Assembly (NCBI RefSeq): GCF_030704535.1
Contig: NC_081806.1
Span: 4,041,001 to 4,105,000 of the forward strand
Length of the DNA stretch: 64,000 bases
Direction of reading: 5' to 3'
Origin: Vitis vinifera
Taxonomy: Eukaryota; Streptophyta; Magnoliopsida; Vitales; Vitaceae
Below the pieces are notes generated by a model. The model worked only from the letters and a program-made list of their open reading frames with translations. It did not search any database and was not told where the DNA came from. This document shows positions 1 to 12,476 of the stretch, in pieces (position 1 is the stretch's first letter; each line of letters begins with the position of its first letter). The translations under genes and the position numbers were made by a program.

Positions 1-1620
1 AACCTCCCAATTAACATTTTGTTGCATATCTAAAGCACATCATCTTATCTTTTTCTAAACTGGGTTTACCTACAAATCCACGGTTAGTTTGTGCATGGCC
101 ACGTCTAGATTTATCCTCTTCATGTTGCCTACCTCCTAGGCAAGTACATTTTGAAATTCCTTCAAAGCAATTAGTTTGGATCACTCAAACTTGAGTACTT
201 CTATTGATAACAATATTTCCCTTCTTAAATAACCTACTTGTCCATCAACTATACAATTAACCAATTAAGTTAACGACTTTAGTCTCCTCAAAAGCTAAGA
301 AAAAATTATCCCTCTTTCTCACTACTATAACTGCTATAACTCTACAACTCTCATGCTCCTATTTCCAATTTCTCGAATGATCCTTACAAAGGTGCCCAAT
401 AACACTTCTTTACTTTGAATTAGTGTCTCAATATCTTCATGACCCTATGATTTACAAGGAAAAACAACTTCTAATAATAAGTTGAAGGGATTGCCTTTAA
501 TTAATTAATCTAAACTTCTTGGCAAAAGGCCAATTGCGTCCAATCATTTGGAAGTGGATTTTCCTCAAGTCAAAGAAGCTCCGACATACGCCTATGGAGG
601 TAGTTCTTAATGGAACTCAAAGCATTTTGACAAAGTCTATTGATTTCGGGGTCTTGTCCCTAATTATTCCAAACACAATTAGCTAACACAAACAAAACAT
701 CAAATAAGGAAATTGCTTGTACCATAGAGTGATTGATTCATGTTCTCTCGCTCCTTGCTTGTGGGGAGGGGTGGTGGGGGGGAGGCGGTGGGAAAGCCTG
801 ATCATCGGATTGGAATCGATGACTTAAACCCCTTTATAAAGGGCCTTAAATTTCAAGGGCGTGACTCACCATTTCAAAGGAGGGAAAGACTTCTCTGTAG
901 TAGGTGATATCACATTGCAAGGTGATGACATATTCATTATCAAGAAGTTAACTACAACTATTTGTGGCCCATTGCTAACTAGTTGGGCTAACTTCTCTAG
1001 CATATTTATTTATTCTTCATTAAACCTAATGACAATGTTTCTACCACCTCCTTATTGGGAACTAAGGATGCCTACCCTATTCATAGTGGACAAGAAAAAT
1101 ATATCATCCGAATTCCCTAAATTAGTTTGGATTCTTTTAACCTCACATTTTTCCATGGACAATATTTCTACCAAGGCAACATTATGTGGTTGAATAACAA
1201 CACCATCTAAGGTCACCTAGAAGACTAGGCTATCCTAACAAGGTTGGAGAATTCTCATCGACTACATCTTACTCTAATGTGGTTAACCTATTGAAGGCCA
1301 TTCATTCTTGGGAAACTTTGATGAAACCTCCCATGTAAAGCATTTTGCACATTTTCTGTTCCATGGATGACTAAAAGAACCCTTCTTCATACTTCCATAA
1401 GTGATAATTCTACATGCATTCTTATCAAGAACCCTCACTTTACAATATTTGTCCTCTTCTTTCATGATAAAAAGTTGTGTTGTTCCTTCCTCGAATACAT
1501 TTCTATTACATCCTTCAAGCTTTGGCAATCCTCAATGGTTTGCCCCTACTTGCCTTTTTAAACAGTAGGGGTAAAAAACATTAAATCAACTATATATATA
1601 TATATTAAAGGCAATCAAAA
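1..1620 (-). repeat. Decayed Ty3/gypsy-like fragment
   Basis: No intact gene is visible. Two blocks (about 10-300 and 905-1050) recur as diverged direct copies at about 4225-4460 and 4490-4620, so this is dispersed repeat DNA. Read on the minus strand, about 905-990 gives VVVNFLIMNMSSPCNVI, which resembles the stretch after the protease of plant Ty3/gypsy polyproteins (pattern V.FLV.D.PSPYN.I). Frames are broken throughout. The family assignment is an inference from one short motif; the repeat status is seen directly. Confidence 0.45.
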
Positions 1621-1639
1621 TATATCAAATATCCATTAT

Positions 1640-2310
1640 TTTAAGAAAGTTTGAAAGAAAATCTAGAATGGAGAGGGAGCATGGAAGTGATTGGATAAGT
1701 AATAAGTTGTATGGGTCATGTTTTTCTCCATGAAGGGACTTAAAGTTAGGATTTCGGAGGCAGGAGAAAATAGAAAAGTGTAAGAATAGAAGAGTGGTTG
1801 TGATGAATATTCTATACAGAAAACTCCAAAAGAAGTGCAAGTGCATGTAATCTTGGTAGTTGTAAACCGGTTGTCTCCACGAGGGCCCTCCCCTGCTCCC
1901 TACCCTCTTCTTCCAAAACCTAGCCCTAGATCCTAAAATTGACCACGTCCAGAACCATGACCCCGTTTTCTTCTTCATCTTGGTCATCATCATCAAGAAA
2001 AAACAAAAACGTTTTTCATTTTAAAAAATAAACACCAAAAAAGTATCTTGCATCTCTTTAATCTCCCTTGTATTTTCATTTTTTAAATATTTCACATTTT
2101 AGAACAAGATTTACATATTACTTATTATTATTCTGTATAAAAGAGTTTTATCTAATTTACAAATTTAAGAAATAAAAAAATATGCATTTTTGTATTAAAA
2201 GATATTTCAAGAAAGTTGTTTGAAGTAGGTGACCGTAGTAGAAATTTTTAAATCAGTCTAAGAAAAATTCTTCTTGTCTATTTACTTTTATCATTATTTT
2301 TAGGGTTATT
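1640..2310. repeat. Diverged intergenic block, copy A of a duplicated sequence
   Basis: This block shares a collinear series of matches with 8700-9790: the phrase ATGGAAGTGATTGGATAAG (1682 and 8709), an AAAACTCCAAAAG phrase, TTATTATTCTGTATAAAA, and TTTCAAGAAAGTTGTTTGAAG. The two copies differ by many indels, so the duplication is old. No open frame is conserved between them, so I treat the block as non-coding duplicated DNA. Confidence 0.6.
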
Positions 2311-2869
2311 TGATTAAAATGACAAATCCTTCCCAATTTGTAAATTTAGTCCTCTATTTTTTTACAACCTAAAAAACATCTATTTTGGATAAAAATTCCC
2401 TCACTTTTTTCTTACAAAAATAACTGTATTTTTTAAAACATATATTTAAATAATAGAAAATTTAAAAGACATTTATGTTAAAAATTAGTTACTTTTCAAG
2501 TTCAAAAGTAAGAAATGTTAGATTTACAAATTTGAGATATTTTCATCACTTTTAACTAATTAATTCTTATTTTTACCAAGATGACATTAATATTTTGTTT
2601 CAAAACTATAAAATCATTTTATCAAAATTTTTATTTTGAACTCATATGTTTACATTTTAAAATATATAAAATAAGGGACCATAGTGAATAAACAATACTT
2701 TAGAACTCTCCATGGCTAAAACCCAAAAAATTTCCTAGAAAATAATCACAAAGCTACTAATATAATTAGGATGAAACTAGTAATTTTTTTTTATCTTTAT
2801 AATAGTTTCTTTATTCAGCTGATGGAAAAATAATACACACCCATGGTTATAGCCTCTTAGAGAGATCTT
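2311..2869. other. AT-rich spacer
   Basis: AT-rich sequence with short homopolymer runs. I see no coding frame, structured RNA or repeat boundary here. Confidence 0.5.
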
Positions 2870-4140
2870 TTACTTTGAGTTTGTTTCTCAAATTCAAAAA
2901 CCTAACACTTGAGATGGTCTTGGTTAGAATGTTTGCTATTTGGTTCAAACATGGTACATATCTAACCTCAACTTGTTTTTACAATACTCTTACGCGAACA
3001 ACTTGTTTTTACAATCTTCTTTTGCAAACAAAGTATAAATCTAGCTGGATGTGCTTGGTTCTGACATGTAAAATAGGGTTAGTAGTAAGTCTGATTGTAC
3101 TAATATGATCACACCAAATTACTGGTAATTGTGGTATATGAATTCTAAGCTCTATAAGTAATGATTAAATCTAAAAAGCTTTTCTACTAGATTAATGAAA
3201 CTCCAATACTTGACTTTTGCGTTTGACTTTAAAATAGTATACTGTTTCGTTGAATTCCAAGTAATCAAGTTAGATCTCAAATAAACACAAAAACTAGATA
3301 TTGAGCATCTATCACTAGGGTTTGAGCCCTAATCACCATCACAAAATCCTGCCAATTCAAGCACAGTTGATGTTTTGAAATGCAAACCATAGTTCAATGT
3401 ACCTCTTAGATACCTCAAGATCCTTTTGACAACCTTCCAATGAGCTTTCTAAAGGGTTAGATGTGAATTGACAAACCTTGTTTACAATGCAAGAGATTCT
3501 AGGCTTAGTTATTGTCATACACTACAATGGTCCAACAATTGATTTATACAACTAGGGATATGCAACTAGAGGATTGCTGAATCTAGACAATTGAAGCCTA
3601 CTTGTCATTGACATGGATAAAGGCTTAACATATTGCATTTTAGCTTTGTACAACAAGTCTGTGATATACTTTAATGCATATTATTTGTAGGTTGCTTTAA
3701 TTGTATTCCCAAGAAGCAATTGACAACTCCTAAATCTTTTGGAGCAAATTCCTTATACAAGTTCGTTATCAAAGTTGAGACAATTTAAGCATCACTTTTG
3801 ATTACTAGTATACCATGTACATATACTAAAACATAGGTAGCATGTTGTGATGTGGTCCTTATAAACAAAAATTGATTTGACCTAGTAAAAAGAAATTGAA
3901 AGGAATATAGGGCTATTGCAAACTTCTCAAATTAACCAGGCCCGAGGAGCTTGTTTTAACCCGTATAATGCTTTGTGAATCTTGCAAATAAGATGGAATT
4001 CTTTAGTATGGACAAAACCAGGTGGCTGCTAACTTCTTGTTTCATTCTCCAATTGATCAATATGTGGAAGTGAGAAACAATCTTTCAAATAAGCTTTATT
4101 TGAATTTGAGCATTTTACACATACTTTCCATTTTCCATTA
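2870..4140 (-). mobile_element. Degenerate Ty1/copia reverse transcriptase-RNase H, antisense
   Basis: On the minus strand, about 3932-3985 reads [15 protein letters not shown], a hallmark of plant copia reverse transcriptases. About 3790-3840 gives YVLVYVHGILVI, where the family has a YVDD catalytic motif, so the active site is lost. About 3030-3120 gives WCDHISTIRLTTNPILHVRTKHI, matching the copia RNase H region (WCDN.SA..LA.NP..H.RTKHIE). Frames are interrupted many times. The order RT then RNase H, reading toward lower coordinates, is consistent with one antisense insertion that has lost its LTRs. Confidence 0.8.
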
Positions 4141-4224
4141 TTTTTTAGGGGAAAACGGTAGTGTTGAATAACCAAGTAAGCTAGTAAGCTTCCTTAATAA
4201 ATCCAACTTATAAAAGTCTTTGAA

Positions 4225-4960
4225 CTTGATTAACATTTTGTTGCATATCTAAAGCATATTATTTATCTAAAGTGAGGTTACCTATGAATCCACAGTTAGT
4301 TTGTGCATGACCGCTTCTAGATTTATCCCCTTCATGTTATCTACCTAATATTTTGGATCACTTAGACTTTAGACTTTTGTTGATGATAATATTTCCCTTC
4401 TCAAAGAACTTACTTGTCCATCAACCAAACAATTAGCTAAGTTAATGACTATAGTCCCCTTGACAATTAAGAAATAATCATCCCTTGAGCATCACATTGC
4501 AAGGTGATGGCATGTCCATTATCAAGAAGTTAACTACAACTGTTTGTGGTCCAATGTTATCTAGTTGGGCTCTTCCCCCCTACCCCAACCCCTAGGGTAT
4601 TTATTTTTCAATGAACCCAATGACTTTGTTAGTAGGACCTCTTTTAGATATGAAACTATCTAAAATTTGGAAACTACAATATTTCTTTGAAGATTTGCAT
4701 ATATGTTGTCATTATATTGGTGAAAATTGGCTTAGGGTATCAAATTTGAGTCTTAATACTCTTTGTGGAATTGATGGATTGTTCCATGCATTGATATTTC
4801 ACTTTTGAAAACTTCCTCAAGTTCTATTAGCCTTCCTTACTTTAAGGTTGGCAGTCACAATTACCCGACGCATAGAGGTTGCCATATCCTGTAAACTTGC
4901 ATACTTGTAAGCTTTAGTAAACGTCTCCTCCATATTTTCTAACTTTTTTTTATAGCAACA
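4225..4960 (-). repeat. Second copy of the gypsy-like dispersed repeat
   Basis: A diverged direct copy of parts of 1-1050; for example AACATTTTGTTGCATATCTA occurs at about 15 and 4232. On the minus strand, about 4850-4940 reads METFTKAYKYASLQDMATSMRR after a frame choice, which is gag-like in character but not diagnostic. Frames are broken. Confidence 0.4.
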
Positions 4961-6216
4961 CTAGAAAGACAAAATATAACACTTTATATCAAATACTTTC
5001 ATAAATTTTTATAAATAAAATAATACCATATATAGCATGAGCCCCACACAAAGACAAGATTACATGTATATATATATAAATGTATGTATGTATATATGTA
5101 TGTAACAATTAAAGGAATTATTGGAATAAACAAAAGATGGTAAATTTGACAAAGGAAAAAGTAATTATCAAGTCATATTAAGAAATAAATTAAATACTAC
5201 CAATATTTCAATGGATTAAGACTATTAAATATAAATTTTTTAAGTCTCCCTTTATATTTACTTAAGGAATAAAATTTTCAAAGATTAAAAAGCCTATCTA
5301 AAGTTAGAGTAGAACTCTTCAAAGAGATTCAAAGCTTTTTGAAATCTTCAAAGGAGATTTCAACAAATATCTAATTTCCTCAAACCGTCTTCAATTGTCA
5401 TGATTTTCAAAACTTCAAGTTTCAAGCTTTTAAATCTAAATCTAAAAAAGATTTATTTGATATAAGATCAAGTTGCTCATGTCATAATTCAACATTGTTT
5501 AAGTCAAGTTAAATCTTAAGCCATGTGAAGGCCTAACTCAATCAAGGCTCTAGCACGCCAAGGCCTAAGTCACACTAGGTTTAAGTCAAGTCAAGTCAAG
5601 GTCTAAATCATACCGAAGACAAAATTAAGACAGGACCTGAGTCATGTAAAGACTAAAAAAACTAAATCAAGTTAAGACTTAAATTAAGCTCAAGATATCC
5701 TAGTCTTTGATTAACAACTAAGAAAGAAAGAGTTAGATGACAAAATAAATATTGTACTTGCATCATTCTTCAAATCAATAACAAAAAGAAAAAAGAAAAA
5801 ATCAAATTTGACCATACCTAGTTTTCCTCTAAGAGAAGTTTATATGCATTACAATGAAAATAAAAAAATTTGAATTTGCCAGCAATTCCCTTTTAAAGGA
5901 AATTCTTACTATGGCATTATCATAGTTTTCACTTGCATCTCCTGTATATCCTCAAGAATAGCAAATTCTGGGAGATAAAACTGGTACCTAGGAACAAAAT
6001 CACCAATGTTGGCCTTTGTGGACTTGTAGAAATATCTTGCAAAGAAATATGTTATTTCCTTCCATCAAAATCATGAGTAATGCATTAAATGGAGGACAGG
6101 GTCTCTCCATCATAAGTAAGGAATTTTGAGAACGTAAATCCTGGGGCTATGTTTGTCACTGGTAAATGGACTATTTACCAGACCCAATAATTTGGTTCAC
6201 AAAGTCACGAACAATT
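4961..6216. other. Non-coding spacer with TA/TG-rich and GTCAA-rich stretches
   Basis: Contains a short TATATA/TATG microsatellite at 5067-5105. About 5480-5710 is a degenerate series of AAGTCAAG / GGCCTAAGTCA phrases, including three direct AGTCA units near 5583-5600. I see no gene. Confidence 0.5.
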
Positions 6217-8043
6217 TTCCCTTTCATTGAGTCAACTTTGATTTTCAAGTTTCAACTCATCTAATTGCTCCTCTATCGCACCCCTCCTTTGTTGGAACGG
6301 GTTGTTTCATTCTGAGCCAACTTTCTTTCTAAACAGTGAGGACGAATCCTTTTGGTAAGAGCTATCATCAACGTGTGGTATGGATAGGCTAAGGGTACAA
6401 TTGAGTGTCTGGAACGCAACATCTCAACTCCTTACATTTGCTACTGTTCTGGCTGTCTTTGCATTCGACACATTGACTCCTCTTCAGCCATGACTCTCTC
6501 CTACAATGATGCGTGTTGCTGAGATATTCTCCTGAGTCACTATTCTTCTTCCTCCTTTTTTCAATCATATAAGCGGGTAATTATATGAACATGGTGTCTA
6601 AATATCAAAATACCCCCTTTCTTTGATGTGAAATGGGTATAAAAAATTTGACAAAGGGTGTTTTTATTTAAAAAAAGAAGTTATTTTTCTTGTTTTGAAA
6701 ATATGAAGGTCATTTTTGTAATATTTGGTAATATTTTGACTTTTTGTAATAAAGACAGTCAAAATATCATGGTTTAAAAATTGGACCGATTGATTATGGT
6801 TCCGGTTCAGTTAATTGAGCCGATAAAGGGTTAAACCAGAATCGAACTCATTGAACCGGTGGTTAGATCGGCGAATCGGATGAACCGACTAGTTCCCTTC
6901 GAACCAAACGATTCAACCTTTTTTTTTTTTTTTTTTTTAAGCCAAAAATACATTTTGATGTATTTTGCACCAAAACGATAATGTTTCCTAGGGGAACCAG
7001 ATCACTCTATGAAAAGCTCATTCAACCCATTTGTCATCAAACCCAATAAATTTTTAGTTTTACAAGTTAATGATTTTTGCTTGCCTTTTATGCCTTACAA
7101 TCCCTATATATATATATATATATATACATATATTATCTATTTTCCCTTTCATTGAGTCAACTTTGATTTTCAAGTTTCAACTCATCTAATTGCTCCCTCT
7201 ATCGCACCCCTCCTTTGTTGGAACGGGTTGTTTCATTCTGAGTCAACTTTCTTTCTAAACAGTGAGGACGAATCCTTTTGGTAAGAGCTATCATCAACGT
7301 GTGGTATGGATAGGCTAAGGGTACAATTGAGTGTCTGGAACGCAACATCTCAACTCCTTCCATTTGCTACTGTTCTGGCTGTCTTTGCATTCGACACATT
7401 GACTCCTCTTCAGCCCTGACTCTCTCCTACAATGATGCGTGTTGCTGAGATATTCTCCTGAGTCACTATTCTTCTTCCTCCTTTTTTCAATCATATAAGC
7501 GGGTAATTATATGAACATGGTGTCTAAATATCAAAATACCCCCTTACTTTGATGTGAAATGGGTATAAAAAATTTGACAAAGGGTGTTTTTATTTAAAAA
7601 AAGAAGTTATTTTTCTTGTTTTGAAAATATGAAGGTCATTTTTGTAATATTTGGTAATATTTTGACTTTTTGTAATAAAGACAATCAAAATATCTTGGAC
7701 CGATTGATTATGGTTCCGGTTCAGTTAATTGAGCCGATAAAGGGTTAAACCAGAATCGAACTCATTGAACCGATGGTTAGATCGACGAATCGGATGAACC
7801 GACTAGTTCTCTTCGAACCGAACGATTCAACCTTTTTTTTTTTTTTTTTAAGCCAAAAATACATTTTGATGTATTTTGCACCAAAACGATAACGTTTCCT
7901 AGGGGAACCAGATCACTCTATGAAAAGCTCATTCAACCCATTTGTCATCAAACCCAATAAATTTTTAGTTTTACAAGTTAATGATTTTTGCTTGCCTTTT
8001 ATGCCTTACAATCCCTATATATATATACATATATTATCTATTT
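6217..8043. repeat. 0.92-kb direct tandem duplication
   Basis: Unit 1 (about 6217-7138) and unit 2 (about 7140-8043) are nearly identical over their length. Both begin TTTTCCCTTTCATTGAGTCA and end in a TA run followed by CATATATTATCTATTTTC. Visible differences are few: a short deletion at the TGGTTTAAAAATTGGACC site, differing poly-T length, and differing TA-run length. Each unit contains the GAACCGGTT-rich phrases typical of a common plant DNA-element type, followed by a T tract. No gene is inside. The low divergence suggests a recent duplication. Confidence 0.85.
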
Positions 8044-8690
8044 TCGATGTGGGATTAGTTAGTGAAAAGAAAAAAATTTTGCAAGCCTTGAGTTGGAACC
8101 TTCAAGTGTAAAAATTGAAGTTTAACCATTAAACTATGAAGTTTCTTCATTATATTATATTTACAAATAAAAATATATAACAAAATTAATATTTTTTTTT
8201 TCAAAATTTTATTGTATAAAGGTATAAAACACTTTCACATTTATTTTTATAATAATTATATAATGTAATTTCAAAAATAATATAAATTAATTAATATAAT
8301 AATTTCAAAATAATAAAATACAAAAGACATGATAATAAAATTAAATGTTATTAAAAAATTTCATTTTAAATATATCTTTATATTTAAATATTATAAATAT
8401 TCTATTTAATAAAATTTAAAATATTAATATATTTATATTTCTCTTCATCATTTAATTTGATATGTCAAATATAAAAAGAAAATATTATTAAATTTTTTAA
8501 TTATATATAATTTTAATTTCTTATAATTATTTAAAATTTTATATAATATATAAATTATTATTTACGACATAACCAGACCATGGTCCAACTATCATTTTAA
8601 CCAATGAACCGTGAACCAATAACTTTTCTAATTCAATTACCGATTTGATTCTAAAAACATTACAAAATATCAAAGATCCATAACTTTAAG
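8044..8690. other. AT-rich spacer
   Basis: Very AT-rich. About 8570-8660 holds further degenerate ACCAATGAACCGTGAACC phrases that resemble the GAACCGGTT-rich part of the preceding duplication, and may be the other end of the same old DNA element. No gene is seen. Confidence 0.4.
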
Positions 8691-8699
8691 AATGAAAGA

Positions 8700-9790
8700 A
8701 AATATAAAATGGAAGTGATTGGATAAGCTATTAAGTATTATGGGTCATGTTCTTTCCCATCAACGACTTGAAGTTAGGGCTTAGGCAACAGACTCTTTGG
8801 TTACCAAGTAACCTTATCTTTATTGAAGTTTTCAATCCTTCTCTTCTTCAAACTTTACACTTCAAACTCTTGAATTGCTTTTTTCTTTCAAACTCTTTAA
8901 TATGAAATAAAGATTAAAATAACAAAAATAATATAATCAAGAGACAGATGAGTTTTTACGATGACAAATTTTGTTTAATATCCACAAGCATATTACCCAT
9001 ATAATTGCTTAAAAATTAGCACCATATCTTCGCCTCATCTATTTCACAGTTAACCATATCAAGTAATTACCGAGTGAAATAAGTAAATCCGCTATTTCAT
9101 CCACTTAAGAAGTCTTCCAAGCCAAATCCCCGTCTGATTAATTTGGTAAAACTCGTATCTCGAAATATAAAAAAAATACAAAATGTGAGGTTTCTAATAA
9201 TTTTACTTCTCTGAAAGGGGGTTTTATTGGCCATAATTCTCAATACAGACAAACATCATATTGCGCCTTTGAAAGAGAGAGAAAAGAGAAAAAGACTACA
9301 GAGAGAAAATAGAAACGTGCAAGAAGAGAAGAGTAGTTGTGATGGCTCTGTAGAAAACTCCAAAAGAACCGGAGGACGACGGAGGCTTGGCAGTTGCAAA
9401 CAGGTTATTTCCACATGGCTCCTCCACTGCTCCCAACCTACTACCTGCAAATCCGGGACCCACCCTTTAGTTTGCCCGGCCATGGGGCCATTTCTTTTCG
9501 TAAAAAAAAAAAAAAAGTTTTAATTTTAAAAGATAAACACCATCTTTCATCTTTTTAATCCCTCCCGAATTTTCAATTTTCAAATATTTCAAATTTACAT
9601 TAAAATTTATATATCACTTATTATTCTGTATAAAATAATTTTATCTAATTTTCAAATTAAGAGAAAAAAAAAAGAAAAAAAACCCACTGATTTTTTGTAT
9701 TTAAAAGAGATTTCAAGAAAGTTGTTTGAAGTAGGTGCCGATAATATTGAATTTTAAGCCGATCCCAGAAAAGGGCTTCTCTCTACAACT
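8700..9790. repeat. Diverged intergenic block, copy B
   Basis: Collinear with 1640-2310 but longer, because about 400 bases after position 8790 have no counterpart there. A 98-codon plus frame at 9227-9523 and a 75-codon minus frame overlap here. Neither has a recognisable domain, and the corresponding part of copy A does not keep them, so I do not call a gene. Confidence 0.55.
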
Positions 9791-10575
9791 TATTTTTATA
9801 ATCATATGGAAACTAGTAATTTTCCCTAGAAAATAATCACGAAGGATGAAACTAGTAATTTATGGAGTCCATGAAGTTACAAAAATGGAAAGAACCAGGG
9901 AGGGACGCGAGCATTTGTCCTTTTCTAGTGCTTAATTTTTATGATTGTATTTATTGGGAATACGTGAGCATCAACTGAAGCTCCATCATTTTTGTTTCCA
10001 TTGATCGGATTTACAAAGTTAGAAGGCATATAAATTGTCGGAAAGCGGCCGAATTAGTCAAAGTAAGAATCTAACTTTCGGAAATGAATCGATTAGAAGT
10101 TGAATTTGGATGTTCCGGAAAGATCCGTCCAATTGCGAGGCATGAATATCAAGAACAACTCAACATCAGTGGAAAAAGGAGGCGTGTGAGTGAAGAGAAG
10201 TGGCGTGGGTGCACAAGCAACCTTCTCGTAGCCTAGGCTGATCTGCGGACACGCAATCAATTTATCCTTCTTTTTCGGAGAACAAAACTTAAAACTCAAC
10301 TTGAGGTCTTCACAGCCCCAGCTGCCCTCGGTGCAGTGCCGGTTTCAGTAAGCAAAGTTAAAGCTAAAGGTAAAGCTAAAGCCAGAGGCATAGCGTAAAA
10401 GCAAGAAAAACATCGAACCTACAAACTCGGCCCATGAGCAAATACCCCACGAAAGTTTCTCTCTGTCCCCACTTGTAAGTTTTTATTTGTTGGTTTCTAA
10501 ATTTGGGTTGCGCTCACAGTACAAGGGTTTGGAGGTTGAAGGAGAGTTTAACGAAGACGGTAGGAGAGAGGGGAG
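9791..10575 (+). other. Upstream region of the intact STAY-GREEN gene
   Basis: Holds no gene. Homology with the second STAY-GREEN copy starts only at about 10430, so everything upstream of that is private to the intact copy. I could not pick a TATA box with confidence. Senescence-factor sites (NAC, EIN3, ABA-response) were not clear enough to call. Confidence 0.5.
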
Positions 10576-11890
10576 ATGGCTACTTTGACTGCTGCTCTTG
10601 TGCTTCCGTCTGAGCTCAAACCTTCTTTCTCTCCACACCAAAGATCTCTCTTCGTTTGTCGAAGAAGACCAAAGAAGAGTCACCCTGCTTTTCCTGTATG
10701 TGTATCTTTTTTTTTTCTATGTGGTTTTGACTAGTTTTCAAGGGTTCAGTGTATTTTTATCTCTTGTGAAGTTGATGGGTTTGATTGGATCAGGTCGCAA
10801 GGCTGTTTGGTCCTGCAATTTTCGAAGCTTCAAAGCTTAAGGTTCTGTTTTTGGGAGTGGATGAGAAGAAGCACCCAGGGAAGCTTCCTAGAACTTACAC
10901 GCTTACGCATAGTGACATAACATCTAAACTCACTCTGGCTATATCTCAAACTATAAACAACTCTCAGGTAATCATGATCCTCGAAACCCAGATCAAAGTG
11001 ACGTTTTGTTATCGATTTTAGCTTGTGGGGTTTGAATATTATTTCTCTTATCTGTTTATGAGTCGATCTGGATGTATGAATGAATTTAAAAACAGAGGAA
11101 AACAGGGGTTGACTGAGAGGTATTAGAATACGAAAAAAAACAGAGTCAAACATGGATTATCGTTTGTTTAGCATGGATTTGAAGCTAATTTTGATGTTTT
11201 ATCCTGGTTGAGTTGATCACAAGAACTGAAAGAATGAAGGGTAATTGGAGTTCTGAATTGCAGTTGCAGGGGTGGTCCAACAGATTACAAAGAGATGAGG
11301 TGGTGGCAGAATGGAAGAAAGTGAAAGACCAGATGTCTCTGCATGTGCACTGCCACATAAGTGGAGGCCATTTCCTTCTAGATTTGTGCGCTAAACTTAG
11401 ATACTTCATCTTCTGCAAAGAGCTTCCAGTGGTAAATATCCAGCAATCTCCCAAGTATTGGCTTAGTTTCTTCTAGTTGTTTAGTGTAACAAATTAATTT
11501 CTTAACGGAATGATGAAAAAATCACAGGTTTTGAAGGCTTTTGTTCATGGAGATGGCAACCTGCTCAACAATTACCCAGAATTACAGGAAGCTTTGGTTT
11601 GGGTTTACTTTCACTCGAACCTCCCAGAATTCAATAGAGTAGAATGCTGGGGGGCGCTCAATAATGCAGCGGCGCCTCCTCCTCCTGCCGCCGGTGCTGG
11701 CGGTGGTAGGGTGGAGGCACACCAGGACATGAGGCAGGTGGAACCATCAAGCAAATGGGAGAGACCAGAAGAGCCATGCATTGAGAACTGTACATGTTGC
11801 TTCCCACCAATGAGCCTCATCCCATGGTCACAAGATCTCGCCCATGAAAATATTCATGATACCCAAAAGGGATTACGGCAGCAAACCTGA
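10576..11890 (+). CDS. SGR: STAY-GREEN protein (Mg-dechelatase), 4 exons, intact
   Basis: Exons 10576-10695, 10794-10967, 11264-11431 and 11528-11890 join in phase 0 through GT..AG introns to give 274 aa. The family enzyme is plastidial: it removes Mg from chlorophyll a to make pheophytin a, the committing step of leaf degreening, and it binds other chlorophyll-breakdown enzymes at LHCII. Residues 1-40 are a basic transit-type leader. The conserved core runs from VARLFGPAIFEASK (41) through TYTLTHSDIT and HVHCHISGGHFLLDL to the YPELQEALVWVYFHS stretch (about 171-184). The C-terminal Cys-rich motif P-x3-C-x3-C-x-CC-FP-x5-P lies at 234-253, which places it in the SGR rather than the SGR-LIKE subfamily. 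A Pro/Gly/Ala linker (about 201-214) is lineage-specific. The start is supported by family length and the absence of an alternative in-frame Met before the core. Confidence 0.95.
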
Positions 11891-11982
11891 CCAGATGATC
11901 TTTACTCTTTAAGAGTCTGTAGGCTGCTATTCACTATTTTCAAGCACTTGCATTGCTACTGTAAAATTTGTTGTAAAATGTA

Positions 11983-11988
11983 AATAAA
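11983..11988 (+). terminator. Polyadenylation signal of SGR
   Basis: AATAAA lies 93 bases after the SGR stop. The same TGTAAATAAAA context is kept in the second copy at about 17560. Confidence 0.55.
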
Positions 11989-12476
11989 AGGTTCATATTA
12001 GTCGGCATGGTGGGTTGGAACATTTATGGCTATATGTCTCTGTTCATTACCATCGTCTTTGTACAACGTGACTGCACAATCTTTCCCTGTTTCAGAATAC
12101 TGTTAGTTGCCTTCTCAGGGCCCTGAATGATGGCCATATCCAAGTATCGTATTTTGGTATTGTGCTGGCTGTTTGATGGGACCAAAACCAACTACATTGA
12201 CACATAACAATAGGAAAGGAACAATCGTGTTCACAATAAAAGCACGATTTTTTTTTTGATATTTGTGCGGTAGATCTCAACCTGTAAGACGTGTTGAGTT
12301 CGAATACTCTCCCTATTAACATCTGATTTCCTCAAATTGTGAGGTCCATTGGAGTCTAGTGCCATGTCCATATGCAATGCTCCGCCACTAATATTTGTCA
12401 TATATAAAAATGAAGAATTGAGAGGATTAGAGAATGGAGCAAAAGAGATTTTTCTTGGGGGGTGGGGTGGGGTGGG

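Noticed and set aside
1625-1996. 123-codon minus frame
   Set aside because: The homologous block at 8700-9790 does not keep it. It is low in complexity and has no recognised domain.
5067-5105. ATATAT/TATG run as a possible promoter
   Set aside because: Simple sequence with no gene after it.
12240-12310. tRNA-like phrase GAGTTCGAATACTC, with a diverged copy near 19310
   Set aside because: I could not fold a cloverleaf around it, and the copy in the duplicated segment lacks the B-box. It is at most an old SINE or tRNA remnant.
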